A stretch of 20,033 bases of DNA from JAVBPB01 sp031549965 (GCA_031549965.1 JAVBPB010000055.1:1-20033); one strand, 5' to 3'. Shown: positions 1-8,480, numbered from the stretch's first letter. Notes: a model not told the origin generated them from the letters alone. Program-made: numbers and translations.

Positions 1-218
1 TTGTAAAAAACATGCTGAAGGAGGGTAAGGCAAACAATTGGATATATATACACTCATATTCATCTAAAAAATTTACACAACCTAAATCAAGGACTTTTTC
101 AGTGGTCTCACCATGCAGGGGTTGGCTTATTTTTACTATACTTGTAATTCCTTTAAATCCAATATAAAACAATATAATTAGAATATTTTTACATTCAATG
201 TATAGTTGTTTTAAATTT
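1..218. other. Left-edge stretch without a supported gene
   Basis: No complete gene is visible downstream of gerAC. The first 130 bases are less A+T-rich than the surrounding intergenic DNA. A minus-strand frame stays open from about 220 to the window edge (about 73 codons, containing QPLHGETTEKVLDLG) but has no convincing start or SD, and a plus-strand frame is open to about 170. I recognise neither translation. The segment around 90-135 could be the end of an insertion element, but this is only an impression. No obvious intrinsic terminator for the gerA operon was found here. Confidence 0.3.
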
Positions 219-1292
219 TTATCTAACTTCAAGATCTACATATACCTCAATCGTTATCTCACTATAAAATTCGTCCTTTTTATCTTTATATTGAAGCCAC
301 ATATTCCTATTCTTTATTCCTAAAAGCTCAAATGAATTTAAATAGTCAACTCCTTCATCCTCTTTTACATATAAAAGTGCCTGTGTTACATTGTTTTTTA
401 AAAAATCATTAACCTTTAACCTTTGTTCTTTTTTTTCTTCTTCTCGAGAGACTTTTCCATCTATTATTACTGCACTTCCAGTTAGTTTTATTTTTAGATT
501 TGGATTATTATCTTTCATGTTGAATGTGTATTTCTTTTTAATATTTTCAAGTTTTATGGTGCAGTTTTCATCAACTATTATACTGCTTTCTTCTCCTTGC
601 CCTTTTGCCATTATAAGATAAGTGTATTGTAAATTGTCTACAAATTTTACTAATTTGCCGTTTTGAACTACTGCTTCTCCATCAATAGCTGGTTTTTCTT
701 CTTTGTTAACCACTAAAGGTATTCCCATTGCACGATCTTTGTTATTAATGTTATTTATTAAATCTCCTAGTGTTGCATTCTCTGTGTTACTTCCCTTTCG
801 GTTGTTTGTGTATAAATCATTTAAGTAGTTTCCTATTGAGCCTTGTATCTTTTGATCCAGTTTTATTATTTCTGATGCTTGATTTGGTGCTATAAATACT
901 AAGGTATTTCTTGAGTATATAGAATTGTCTTCAATGTATTTTAAGATTTCTTTTATTTTCTCTTCGTTAGATATAACTTTTTCTCCCAATATCAAAACCT
1001 TTAGATGGCTAAAATCCAGCTTTTTACTGGCTAAATAAGTAAATTTTAGTTCTGCTTCATATATACTTTCTGCTGTTGTTTCAAATGTTAAGTTCTCTTT
1101 ATCCTTTGTACTTTGTCCTGTTAATTCATCTAAGTTTGGAAATACATAACTTACACTGAATTTATCGTCTGCTAAGTCAATGCCTATTGCCATGCAAAAG
1201 TCTCTGTCTTCGATTTCAGTTTTTGTGCTACAACCCATGCAGATGATGGATGTTATTAATATAGTAAGTATTAGTAATAATTTTTTAATCAA
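219..1292 (-). CDS. gerAC: GerAC-family spore germination lipoprotein (C subunit of a germinant receptor)
   Basis: The third gene of a gerA-type operon encodes the lipoprotein subunit of a Ger receptor. It would sit on the outer face of the spore inner membrane together with the A and B subunits. The 357 residues begin with a lipoprotein signal: basic start MIKK, a hydrophobic stretch at 5-20, and the lipidation Cys at 21 (IICMGC). The Cys at lipobox position -3 is unusual. The body shows GerAC features such as DFCMAIGIDL near the N-terminus and a hydrophilic, mixed alpha/beta C-terminal domain; length is typical. The start is TTG at 1292, preceded by a GAGGAGG ribosome binding site. The gene overlaps the end of gerAB by 8 bases, implying translational coupling. 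Family is clear; the germinant recognised cannot be read from sequence. Confidence 0.9.
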   Translation of the reverse strand: MIKKLLLILTILITSIICMGCSTKTEIEDRDFCMAIGIDLADDKFSVSYVFPNLDELTGQSTKDKENLTFETTAESIYEAELKFTYLASKKLDFSHLKVLILGEKVISNEEKIKEILKYIEDNSIYSRNTLVFIAPNQASEIIKLDQKIQGSIGNYLNDLYTNNRKGSNTENATLGDLINNINNKDRAMGIPLVVNKEEKPAIDGEAVVQNGKLVKFVDNLQYTYLIMAKGQGEESSIIVDENCTIKLENIKKKYTFNMKDNNPNLKIKLTGSAVIIDGKVSREEEKKEQRLKVNDFLKNNVTQALLYVKEDEGVDYLNSFELLGIKNRNMWLQYKDKKDEFYSEITIEVYVDLEVR

Positions 1293-2379
1293 CCTTTTTT
1301 CCTCCTCTAATTTTTGCTATTAGTAAAATAATTATGGGAATTATAATTGATTGGGGTATTCCTATATAAGCCATGTATCTGCTGAAGTTTTCATAGCCTA
1401 ATTGATCTGCGGTGCACATTGTTGTTACAAAATATATGATTATTCCAAATGGAATTACTAAATAGCTTTGTTCCTTTGCTTTTATTGTTTGTTTTAGTAT
1501 TATACTTAAATAAAAAAGACCTGCACTAATAACTGCAAATATACTAATTATCCAAAAGCTTATCATAAGTGCATCCTGTCTGCCTAAAAATCCTCCTGGA
1601 AGCCTTATTATTTCCATTATTGCAAGGGCTGGGTATTGCATGGCTCTTGTGCCTTCTACTCCAAATAGTCCTACTGTAATCAAGAAAATAGCTATATTAA
1701 AAAAACCTACAAGACAAACTCCAGATATAACCGGTTTTAATAATTTATCAGAATGTTTGATGTAGGGGCTTGCAAATAATAGTAACTCTATTGCAGAATA
1801 GGTTATAAATACTGAATAACCTCCTGAAAATATATCTTTTACTGAATTTACAAACAAAGGCATTGTATATGTTATGTTAACCTTGGGTATTGCCAATGCC
1901 AATACGAAAGTAATTGGAATTAGTACAATAAAGAATAAAAGTTCTGCAAGCCTTCCTCTTACTTCCATTCCCTTTGATGCTGCATATGAGCACACAAGAA
2001 TTATTGATGCTATAACAATTTTATAACTTACCGTAGGTAAAATAGTTGTTGTTATAACATCTGAGAACATTCTTACTACGTATACACATGAATAGCCTAT
2101 TTTTATAGTATACAATATTGCTATAATATAAGTTAAAAAACTTCCTAGAACCAATTTAGAATACTCAATAAAATTTCCTCTAATTTTCTTTGTGACCATT
2201 ATAATTAAAGAAGCGTATAGTAAGGCTATGGCTGTTCCAATAATTATTGATATAACTCCGTCTTGATCAGCATTATCTACAGCAATTCTTGGCAAAATCA
2301 AGCTAGTGGTGCTAAATATATCAAGGATTAAAAGCCTTTTGATCTGCCTTGTAGATACTTTACTATTATTAGAAAACAT
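1285..2379 (-). CDS. gerAB: GerAB-family spore germination permease (B subunit)
   Basis: Integral membrane subunit of the germinant receptor, a member of the spore permease family related to amino acid/polyamine transporters. In known receptors this subunit forms the ligand-binding pocket. The 364-residue protein is hydrophobic throughout, with about ten predicted transmembrane segments starting near residue 15. A conserved-looking family stretch, YPALAIMEIIRLPGGFLGRQ, lies near residue 255 and is followed by two more helices. The C-terminus is short and basic (KIRGGKKVD). ATG start at 2379 with a GGGGAG ribosome binding site inside the end of gerAA; only 2 bases separate the two genes. Together with gerAA and gerAC it makes a complete A-B-C tricistron. 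Confidence 0.92.
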   Translation of the reverse strand: MFSNNSKVSTRQIKRLLILDIFSTTSLILPRIAVDNADQDGVISIIIGTAIALLYASLIIMVTKKIRGNFIEYSKLVLGSFLTYIIAILYTIKIGYSCVYVVRMFSDVITTTILPTVSYKIVIASIILVCSYAASKGMEVRGRLAELLFFIVLIPITFVLALAIPKVNITYTMPLFVNSVKDIFSGGYSVFITYSAIELLLFASPYIKHSDKLLKPVISGVCLVGFFNIAIFLITVGLFGVEGTRAMQYPALAIMEIIRLPGGFLGRQDALMISFWIISIFAVISAGLFYLSIILKQTIKAKEQSYLVIPFGIIIYFVTTMCTADQLGYENFSRYMAYIGIPQSIIIPIIILLIAKIRGGKKVD

Positions 2380-2381
2380 GC

Positions 2382-3899
2382 TTATCTCCCCTTTTTACGC
2401 ATTCTTATTTTTTCATCCTGTTTAGCAAAAATAGGTCTTTCTTTTTGCATAAATATTGGAAATCTAATGATAGAATCTCTTTTATCATTAAAGTTATTTA
2501 CATTGGCAGCTACATATGGCATTAGATATGGTATATCAAAGCTTTTTAGGTTTGATAAATGAATTAACACTATTAAACTTCCAAGCAAAAATCCATATAA
2601 ACCTAGTAATGCAGAAAGTATTATTATTAAAAACTTAATTATTCTAAAGGCTGACGCAAATCCTTCATTTGGTATTGCAAATGTGGATATTGCCGTTATT
2701 GATACTAATATAACAATTATTGGACTTACTAAATTAGCGGCTACCGCTGCCTGTCCCACAATCAGACCGCCAACTATACCTACTGTACTTCCCATGGGGC
2801 CGGGAAGTCTTATACCTGCCTCCCGCAAAAGTTCAAAGGACAATTCCATTAAAATAATTTCAATCACAACCGGAAACGGAACTCCTTCCCTTGCTGCCTG
2901 AAAAGATAATATTAATGAGGTAGGAAGCATTTCTGGGTGAAAATTAGTTACTGCTATATAAAAACCTGGTATGGCTGTTGCTAAAAATGCGGCAACAAAT
3001 CTTAATAATCTTGTAAACGCTATTATATCTACCCTATTATAATAATCATCTGAAGCTTGAAAAAAACAGTTAAGGGTTGTAGGTAGTAACAATACCATTG
3101 GCGAATTATCAACAACGACAGCAATCCTTCCCTCTAATATTGCAGAAGCTGCCTTATCTGGCCTTTCAGTTGCCTGAAACTGTGGAAATGGAGAATACCA
3201 CTTCTTTTCCAATATTTGTTCCAACATACCACTATCAAGTATCCCATCAATTTCAAATGAACTAAGTCTTTTTTCTATATCATCTAATAATTCATCTCTA
3301 ACTATATCTTCAATATACATTAAAGCTACATCTGTCCTGCTTCTGATTCCTACCTGTGTTTGCTTTACCTTTAATTTTGTATCCCTAATTCTCCTTCTTA
3401 TTAAAACTGTATTAATTCTTAGTGCCTCACTAAATCCATCTTTTGGGCCTCTAAGCGTTACTTCTATTTCAGGAGACTGAACACCTCTATTTGGAAATCC
3501 TCTGCTGGCAATCATTAATCCTTTGTCATATCCATCAATCATAATGATCGTTTCACCTGAAAGAACTGCCTGAGATAATTGCTCCATAGTTATAAGTTCT
3601 TTAATGTCAGCTGAACCAAGTGCCTTATCCCTAATATAATCCCATGAATTTTCAAATGGAAGCTCATTCATACCTGTAACTAATTTACTGACAATAGCCT
3701 CCTCAATAAGAAACCTGTCAATCATTACATCTATATAAGAAATATATACATATGTTTTGTTTGCTCCGCCAATTTGCAGTTTTCTCTTTACAACATCGTT
3801 ACAATCTACAAATAAAGCTTCATACAAATCAATATTGTTTTGAAGGTTTTTACTTAAAGGTGCAATTATTTTATTTTGTTTGTCATGTAATATATCCAT
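2382..3899 (-). CDS. gerAA: GerAA-family spore germination protein (A subunit)
   Basis: Membrane subunit A of the germinant receptor. It has a large hydrophilic N-terminal domain (roughly residues 1-285) followed by about five or six transmembrane helices. Hallmarks are REGVPFPVVIEIILMEL in the membrane region and the loop LPGPMGSTVGIVGGLIVGQ, both strongly conserved in GerAA proteins. Recent work on the family interprets the A subunits as an oligomeric ion channel. An upstream in-frame ATG at 3914 would give 510 residues. I prefer ATG at 3899 (505 residues), because the sequence between the two contains GGGGTG at an ideal distance from the second ATG. It is the first gene of the operon, with gerAB 2 bases downstream. 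The C-terminus is basic (EKIRMRKKGR). Confidence 0.92.
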   Translation of the reverse strand: MDILHDKQNKIIAPLSKNLQNNIDLYEALFVDCNDVVKRKLQIGGANKTYVYISYIDVMIDRFLIEEAIVSKLVTGMNELPFENSWDYIRDKALGSADIKELITMEQLSQAVLSGETIIMIDGYDKGLMIASRGFPNRGVQSPEIEVTLRGPKDGFSEALRINTVLIRRRIRDTKLKVKQTQVGIRSRTDVALMYIEDIVRDELLDDIEKRLSSFEIDGILDSGMLEQILEKKWYSPFPQFQATERPDKAASAILEGRIAVVVDNSPMVLLLPTTLNCFFQASDDYYNRVDIIAFTRLLRFVAAFLATAIPGFYIAVTNFHPEMLPTSLILSFQAAREGVPFPVVIEIILMELSFELLREAGIRLPGPMGSTVGIVGGLIVGQAAVAANLVSPIIVILVSITAISTFAIPNEGFASAFRIIKFLIIILSALLGLYGFLLGSLIVLIHLSNLKSFDIPYLMPYVAANVNNFNDKRDSIIRFPIFMQKERPIFAKQDEKIRMRKKGR

Positions 3900-3934
3900 T
3901 TTTTCACCCCGCATAATTTATCCTTTTCGTATTT

Positions 3935-3965
3935 TAGTAATATGCAATTTTTATAAAAATATACA
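3935..3965 (-). promoter_or_regulatory. Candidate sigma-G promoter of gerA operon
   Basis: On the minus strand TGTATA (3965-3960) is followed after 18 bases by ATTACTA (3941-3935). This resembles the forespore sigma-G pattern (TGMATA-18-CATACTA), with the -35 close and five of seven -10 positions matching. It would start transcription about 29 bases before the preferred gerAA ATG. gerA operons in known spore formers are sigma-G dependent, which supports the call, but A+T-rich DNA makes such matches easy to find. Confidence 0.4.
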
Positions 3966-4008
3966 ATTTAATATTTATAAAAATCTTTCATACAAATTAA
4001 AAAATAAA

Positions 4009-4052
4009 AACCTCTTCTGCCAGATGTACTTTAACATCTGACAAGAGAGGTT
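4009..4052 (-). terminator. Intrinsic terminator of ispE-gntR
   Basis: A 19-base stem with a few mismatches (arms 4009-4027 and 4034-4052, loop of 6) begins 16 bases beyond the gntR stop codon. Read leftwards it is followed by a T-rich tract (TTTTATTTTTT). It separates the ispE-gntR unit from the gerA operon, which therefore needs its own promoter. Confidence 0.85.
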
Positions 4053-4068
4053 CTTGAATTTCTATATA

Positions 4069-4740
4069 TTATTTTTCTTTTATATTTTTACTAACGATCA
4101 TTACTTGATTATATATGTGTTCTTTAATATCTCTGGTTGCAGCTTCTTGATCTCTTTTAATTAGACTACTCACTATATCTTTATGCTCCTTTAAAAGCTT
4201 GGCATGTGACTGGGAATCTTTCAAATATTCTACACGATATCTATACATTTGTTCACGAAGATTATTTAATATTTGAATTAATCTTTGATTTCCTGTTGAT
4301 GAATATATTATATCATGAAATTTGACATCAATCTCGGCTAAATTTGTAACATCTTTACTGCTCATGGCATTTTCAAAATCAATTAACGTTTCCTTTAACT
4401 CTTTTACTTGATCTTCGCCTATTTTTTCACAAGCCAGAGAAATAGCCAACTCTTCTAATGAACAGCGAACCTCAAGCACATCCTTTAAATCCTTTTCAGT
4501 TATTTTAGCAACCTCTGCTCCTTTTCTTGGTATCATAACCACAAGACCTTCAAGCTCTAATTTTCTAATTGCTTCTCTTATTGGAGTACGGCTGACACCT
4601 AATCTTTCAGCTAATTGAATCTCCATAAGTCGCTCTCCCGGTGCTAATTCGCCCTTTAAAATAGCCTGCCTAAGTGTATTAAATACAACATCCCTAAGTG
4701 GCAAATATTCATTAATGTTTACTTTCAAATTATCTTCCAT
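4069..4740 (-). CDS. GntR-family transcriptional regulator, FCD (FadR-like) subfamily
   Basis: A DNA-binding regulator of 223 residues. The N-terminal winged helix-turn-helix (about 13-80) contains the GntR hallmark LAERLGVSRTPIREAIRKLE (43-62). The C-terminal all-helical FCD ligand domain (about 84-210) keeps the usual metal-site residues: Asp138 and His142 in DVKFHD, His186 in KEH and His208 in KEH. The effector is unknown; FCD members often bind small carboxylic acids. ATG at 4740 is preceded by AAAGGGGAT. The gene overlaps the end of ispE by 11 bases, so the two are co-transcribed and probably translationally coupled. It may control its own operon through the TGTATACA palindrome at 5721-5728 and perhaps the pullulanase promoter, which carries the same palindrome; both are inference. 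Confidence 0.9.
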   Translation of the reverse strand: MEDNLKVNINEYLPLRDVVFNTLRQAILKGELAPGERLMEIQLAERLGVSRTPIREAIRKLELEGLVVMIPRKGAEVAKITEKDLKDVLEVRCSLEELAISLACEKIGEDQVKELKETLIDFENAMSSKDVTNLAEIDVKFHDIIYSSTGNQRLIQILNNLREQMYRYRVEYLKDSQSHAKLLKEHKDIVSSLIKRDQEAATRDIKEHIYNQVMIVSKNIKEK

Positions 4741-5620
4741 GACTTCTATCCCCTTTATTGTTGTATATATCAGTTAAAAATACCTGTTTAGCTAAATTAG
4801 TTGTTTTTATTTTAAAATATGCATTACCTGCTAGTTCATAATTATCAAATAAACCAAATACAGTAGGCCCACTTCCGCTCATTAAAGCATTTAGAGCTCC
4901 TTCTTTTTTCATAAAGTCTTTTATTTCTTCGATAATTGGATATTCTTTAATAGTAACACTTTCTAAAACATTTGATAATTTTTCGGAAATGCTATGTAAA
5001 TCCCCATCATTTAATGATTTTATTATACCATCAATGTCTGGCTTATATGTTGTCTTATCTATTTTTAAATTTTCGTACACATATTTAGTTGATACATTTA
5101 CTGTCGGTTTTGCTATTAATACAAAACATTTTGGCATGGGATTAAGAGGGGTTAGTATTTCTCCAATTCCTTCTGAAAGAGCTGTTCCCCTTAATAAACA
5201 AAAAGGTATATCCGCTCCAAGGGTCAATCCCATCTTCATTAATTCTTCTAAAGATAATCCTAGTTTAAACATTTTATTAAGACCAAATAAAATTGCTGCT
5301 GCATCTGTACTTCCTCCAGCCATACCTGCTGATACCGGAATATGTTTATTAAGTTCAATTATTAATCCCTTTTTAATACCACACTCATCAATTAAAAGTT
5401 TAGCGGCTCTATACACTAAATTATTTTCATTTGTAGGCAGGTAATGTAAATTAGTTTTAATTGTTATGCCTGACTTATTTGCTGTATGTACCTGTATCTG
5501 ATCGTATAATCCAATGGTTTGCATTATCATTCTCACATCATGGTAGCCGTCTTCCCTTTTTCTTATTACGTCTAATCCCAAATTAATCTTAGCATATGCT
5601 TTTAATTTTATAGTATCCAT
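4730..5620 (-). CDS. ispE: 4-diphosphocytidyl-2-C-methyl-D-erythritol kinase (IspE)
   Basis: A cytoplasmic GHMP-family kinase that phosphorylates CDP-methylerythritol with ATP in the MEP pathway to isoprenoid precursors. Of 296 residues, the N-terminus shows AYAKINLGLDV, with the catalytic Lys at 11. The glycine-rich ATP-binding motif PVSAGMAGGSTDAAA lies at 95-109. GADIPF (135-140) carries the catalytic Asp137. The C-terminal GHMP motif SGSGPT is at 248-253. Length and motif spacing match the family. ATG at 5620 follows an AGGAGG site. It is the first gene of a two-gene operon with the GntR regulator. The linkage of a housekeeping isoprenoid gene to a GntR regulator and, farther away, to sipL-veg is familiar from Clostridium genomes, from memory. 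Confidence 0.95.
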   Translation of the reverse strand: MDTIKLKAYAKINLGLDVIRKREDGYHDVRMIMQTIGLYDQIQVHTANKSGITIKTNLHYLPTNENNLVYRAAKLLIDECGIKKGLIIELNKHIPVSAGMAGGSTDAAAILFGLNKMFKLGLSLEELMKMGLTLGADIPFCLLRGTALSEGIGEILTPLNPMPKCFVLIAKPTVNVSTKYVYENLKIDKTTYKPDIDGIIKSLNDGDLHSISEKLSNVLESVTIKEYPIIEEIKDFMKKEGALNALMSGSGPTVFGLFDNYELAGNAYFKIKTTNLAKQVFLTDIYNNKGDRSHGR

Positions 5621-5720
5621 AATCCTCCTACGCCATTTGATTAGTCTACAAATAGATGAATATTAACATATATCTATAACTTAAATTAACAATGTAAGTT
5701 GTATTTTAATTAATGTATCT

Positions 5721-5728
5721 TGTATACA
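5721..5728. promoter_or_regulatory. TGTATACA palindrome at the ispE transcription start
   Basis: A perfect 8-base palindrome lies 4 bases downstream of the ispE -10 box, covering the predicted +1. A repressor bound here would block initiation. The same octamer occurs in the window only once more by eye, inside the pullulanase promoter (8382-8389). FCD-type GntR regulators commonly bind short palindromes of this kind, so the GntR protein of this operon is the first candidate. Confidence 0.4.
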
Positions 5729-5732
5729 CTAT

Positions 5733-5761
5733 ATTATACACAAAGCACTAAAAAAATGCAA
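5733..5761 (-). promoter_or_regulatory. Sigma-A promoter of ispE-gntR
   Basis: On the minus strand TTGCAT (5761-5756), 17 bases, TATAAT (5738-5733): a near-consensus vegetative promoter. It predicts a start near 5726 and a leader of about 105 bases before the ispE ATG. I see no recognisable riboswitch in that leader. Confidence 0.8.
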
Positions 5762-5844
5762 GAAATTTGTTAGGTTTTGGGTTTTAGATTTTTGGGGAAA
5801 TATTGGCAAGTGAATAAGCTGGTTCAATTAACTGTATTACAAAA

Positions 5845-5882
5845 GCACTGAAAAAATTCATTTAATAACATTTTTTCAGTGC
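5845..5882 (-). terminator. Terminator of the pullulanase gene
   Basis: A perfect 12-bp stem (GCACTGAAAAAA / TTTTTTCAGTGC, arms 5845-5856 and 5871-5882) with a 14-base loop lies about 75 bases past the pullulanase stop. Read leftwards it is followed by TTTTG. The A/T-only lower half also allows termination in the other direction. Confidence 0.75.
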
Positions 5883-5956
5883 CTCATAAAATATAATATT
5901 TTTTTATCGATTTTAATTAACTTGACTTCTTAAAAGATGAATAATTTAGTTATTAA

Positions 5957-8269
5957 TTATAAAAATAAAGACATAACATTTCTAAAGCCTTTTTTTCCTT
6001 TTTTAGGATCATCTTCTGATTCTTTTATCAATACACATGCAGATAGGCGTTCTATTGACAAATTGTTGCCATTTACTGATTTAATTGGGGTATTGCCTGC
6101 TTTTTCTGAATTAATGTATATTGAATATTTACCATTTAAATTTACTTTTTTAGGTTCTTTGTTTGGGTTGTATATTACAACTATTTCTTTTGAATCGGGA
6201 TTAGATTTATCTATTAGTTTGAAGCCTACCATAGTTTCGTCTTCTAACTCCACTCCAGATTCTAAGAATTTTAAATTATTTATTACTTCTTCTTTTGTTG
6301 CCATTCTTAATAAGCTGTTTGACTTTCTAAATTCTATAAGGCCTTTATAGTATTCAAAAACATCATTGTTTTCTGTTTTTAAATTCCACTTTATTGAATT
6401 AATAAGGTCAGAAGATTTGTAACTGTTATGGTCACCATCTTTACTTCTTAACATTTCGTCTCCCGCATGTATAAATGGGATTCCTTGAGAAGTTAGTACT
6501 ATTGCATTTGCCATTTTATCCATTAATACTAAATCGTCAATGTCATCGTCTGGATTAGAGACATTTAATTTGTCCCATAATACTAAGTTATCATGGGCTG
6601 ATACATAATTAATCGCCTGTGTTGGATTGTTAGCCCAATGTTTTTTTGAATATTTTACTTTATCAAAGTCTATATCAGGGTAATCTATACATCCTACTAT
6701 TCCAAATTTTAAACTTTCTGCTAAATCTTTTGCACCACTTACAAATCCCTTTTCAGCTTCAAAAAATACATGACCTTTAATAGCATCTCGAATGTCATCA
6801 CTAAAGGATGCTATTTTTGGCATCTTTAATGTATTTGACTTTACAGCTAGATCTTCTAATGGATATGGGCTTTCATCACATGTCCAACCTTCTCCATAAA
6901 CAATTATACTGTCATCTATTTCATCTAATTCTTTTTTGATTTCATTCATTGTTGTAATATCATGTATTCCCATTAAGTCAAATCTAAATCCATCAATGTG
7001 ATATTCTTTTGCCCAATATTTAACTGAATCTATTATAAACTTTCTAACCATACTTCTATTTGATGCTGTTTCGTTTCCGCATCCAGATGCATTTGTAAAA
7101 CGATTATCTAAGGTTCTGTGATAATATTTAGGAACTATCTTATTAAAATCTGAACTTTCGGTTAACCCTGTATGATTATATACCACATCCATTATAACTC
7201 TAATATTATGTTTATGCAGTGCTAAAACCATCTTTTTAAATTCGGATATTCTAACCTCTCCATCTGCTGGATTGGTAGAATATGAACCTTCTGGTACATT
7301 ATAATTTTGTGGGTCATATCCCCAATTAAAATCATTCTTATCTAATTCTGACTCATCTATACTTATAAAATCAAATGAAGGCAACAGATGTATATGGGTA
7401 ATTCCAAGTTCAACCAAGTGATCTAGCCCTGTTGAATATCCTTCTTTATTCTTTGTGCCTTCCTCGGCTAATCCAAGAAACTTTCCCTTATTGGTAATGC
7501 CTGAGTTTTCATCTACTGATAAATCTCTTATGTGTGCTTCATAAATTATAGCATCTGTAGGATTCTTAAAAGCAGGTTTAATATCTTCCTCCCATCCACT
7601 TGGGTTAGTATCTTTTAAATCTATTACTTCTGCACGCAATCCATTTGTTCCAACTGCTTTTGCATATGGATCAACTGCTTCATTAGCATCACCATCAACT
7701 AAAATTTTATATGTATAATATAAACCTTTAAGATTTTCCTTAATATCTATTGCCCAAATACCCTTATTGGTCGGTTCCATATCCAATTCTTTAAAGCATG
7801 AACCTCCAATAGGTTTTTTATAAAATCTAATCTGTACTTTAGTTGCTGTTGGTGCCCACAATTTAAAAACAGACATCGTTTCCAAGTATGTACACCCTAA
7901 ATCTTCACCTAAATATGTATATTCATCTTCAAATTCTTTTGTATCAAATATATCCTTAGCTGTGATCAAGGTTTTTCCGTACCCTTCAATCTCTATTGTA
8001 TAATCAATATTTAATTCTAATTCTGCATCTGTCCGTAGGTAAACTATTGCCTTTTTACTATCTTCTTCATCAATTACAACTTCATCTACCAATACTCCCT
8101 TATCAGCACTTGTAATCTTATATATATTCTTATTATTAATGTTATCTTTTGGATTATGTATCTTAACTGCAACTACATTCTTCTTATCCATTCCTGCATA
8201 CATAATATATGAGTGATAATCATTATCTGACTCTATATAAACTTTAGAATTCCCATCAATAATATACAA
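5957..8269 (-). CDS. pulA: Type I pullulanase (glycogen/starch debranching enzyme, GH13)
   Basis: Hydrolyses alpha-1,6 branch points in pullulan, glycogen or branched dextrins. No signal peptide is present, so it should act in the cytoplasm, probably on glycogen or imported maltodextrins. Domains are an N-terminal beta-rich region (about 1-110), a CBM48 module (about 115-205, with FKLWAPTATKVQIRFYKK) and a GH13 barrel from about 240. The pullulanase signature is FNWGYDP (314-320). GH13 regions are VVYNHT (362-367), GFRFDLMG with nucleophile Asp431, VYGEGW with acid/base Glu460, and SAHDN with Asp560. The C-terminal beta domain ends near 770. An upstream TTG at 8299 would add 10 residues. I choose TTG at 8269 because AAAGGAGG stands 8 bases before it. 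It is monocistronic, with its own promoter, cre-like site and terminator. Confidence 0.93.
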   Translation of the reverse strand: MYIIDGNSKVYIESDNDYHSYIMYAGMDKKNVVAVKIHNPKDNINNKNIYKITSADKGVLVDEVVIDEEDSKKAIVYLRTDAELELNIDYTIEIEGYGKTLITAKDIFDTKEFEDEYTYLGEDLGCTYLETMSVFKLWAPTATKVQIRFYKKPIGGSCFKELDMEPTNKGIWAIDIKENLKGLYYTYKILVDGDANEAVDPYAKAVGTNGLRAEVIDLKDTNPSGWEEDIKPAFKNPTDAIIYEAHIRDLSVDENSGITNKGKFLGLAEEGTKNKEGYSTGLDHLVELGITHIHLLPSFDFISIDESELDKNDFNWGYDPQNYNVPEGSYSTNPADGEVRISEFKKMVLALHKHNIRVIMDVVYNHTGLTESSDFNKIVPKYYHRTLDNRFTNASGCGNETASNRSMVRKFIIDSVKYWAKEYHIDGFRFDLMGIHDITTMNEIKKELDEIDDSIIVYGEGWTCDESPYPLEDLAVKSNTLKMPKIASFSDDIRDAIKGHVFFEAEKGFVSGAKDLAESLKFGIVGCIDYPDIDFDKVKYSKKHWANNPTQAINYVSAHDNLVLWDKLNVSNPDDDIDDLVLMDKMANAIVLTSQGIPFIHAGDEMLRSKDGDHNSYKSSDLINSIKWNLKTENNDVFEYYKGLIEFRKSNSLLRMATKEEVINNLKFLESGVELEDETMVGFKLIDKSNPDSKEIVVIYNPNKEPKKVNLNGKYSIYINSEKAGNTPIKSVNGNNLSIERLSACVLIKESEDDPKKGKKGFRNVMSLFL

Positions 8270-8342
8270 CTTAGTATCCTCCTTTAATTTACCTATCAAC
8301 TATTACCCTTTAATTTCTACGCTTATACTTATAGTATAATTA

Positions 8343-8357
8343 TGGAACCGTTATCAA
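8343..8357 (-). promoter_or_regulatory. CcpA cre-like site downstream of pulA promoter
   Basis: On the minus strand TTGATAACGGTTCCA fits the catabolite-responsive element consensus (TGWNANCGNTNWCA) at all but one defined position. It lies roughly +9 to +23 from the predicted start, where CcpA binding usually represses. Glucose repression of a pullulanase gene makes biological sense; the assignment is by motif only. Confidence 0.55.
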
Positions 8358-8372
8358 CTTTATTCTTATTCA

Positions 8373-8401
8373 ATTCTACAATGTATACAAACTATTGTCA
8401 A
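8373..8401 (-). promoter_or_regulatory. Sigma-A promoter of pulA with embedded palindrome
   Basis: On the minus strand TTGACA (8401-8396), 17 bases, TAGAAT (8378-8373). It predicts a start near 8366. The spacer contains TGTATACA at 8382-8389, the same octamer that covers the ispE start site. An operator between -35 and -10 normally gives tight repression. Confidence 0.8.
8382..8389. promoter_or_regulatory. TGTATACA palindrome in the pulA promoter spacer
   Basis: Perfect octamer palindrome between the -35 and -10 boxes. It is identical to the one at 5721-5728. It is a candidate operator, possibly for the GntR/FCD regulator encoded with ispE. The flanks differ between the two sites, so the recognised core would be short. 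Confidence 0.4.
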
Positions 8402-8453
8402 CTAAGAAATTTAATAAAAAAATAATATTATTGAATTTTATTTAGTATATCTA

Positions 8454-8480
8454 TAATTTTTTGCCAGAATATGCCGATAT
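8454..8480 (+). promoter_or_regulatory. Sigma-28 (SigD/FliA)-like promoter
   Basis: GCCGATAT (8473-8480) is an exact match to the -10 element of flagellar sigma-28 promoters. It is preceded after 15 bases by TAAT (8454-8457), one base from the TAAA -35 core. In such A+T-rich DNA the GC-containing octamer is unlikely to be chance. It drives the 217-residue gene starting at 8528 and would place that gene in the motility/chemotaxis regulon. Confidence 0.65.

Noticed and set aside
4989..5444. 151-codon plus-strand open frame inside ispE
   Set aside because: It lies wholly opposite ispE, whose motifs are unmistakable; no ribosome binding site and no family resemblance. A shadow frame.
5937..6350. 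137-codon plus-strand frame at the pullulanase 3' end
   Set aside because: Shadow of the pullulanase C-terminal domain; low-complexity Phe/Leu/Ser composition.
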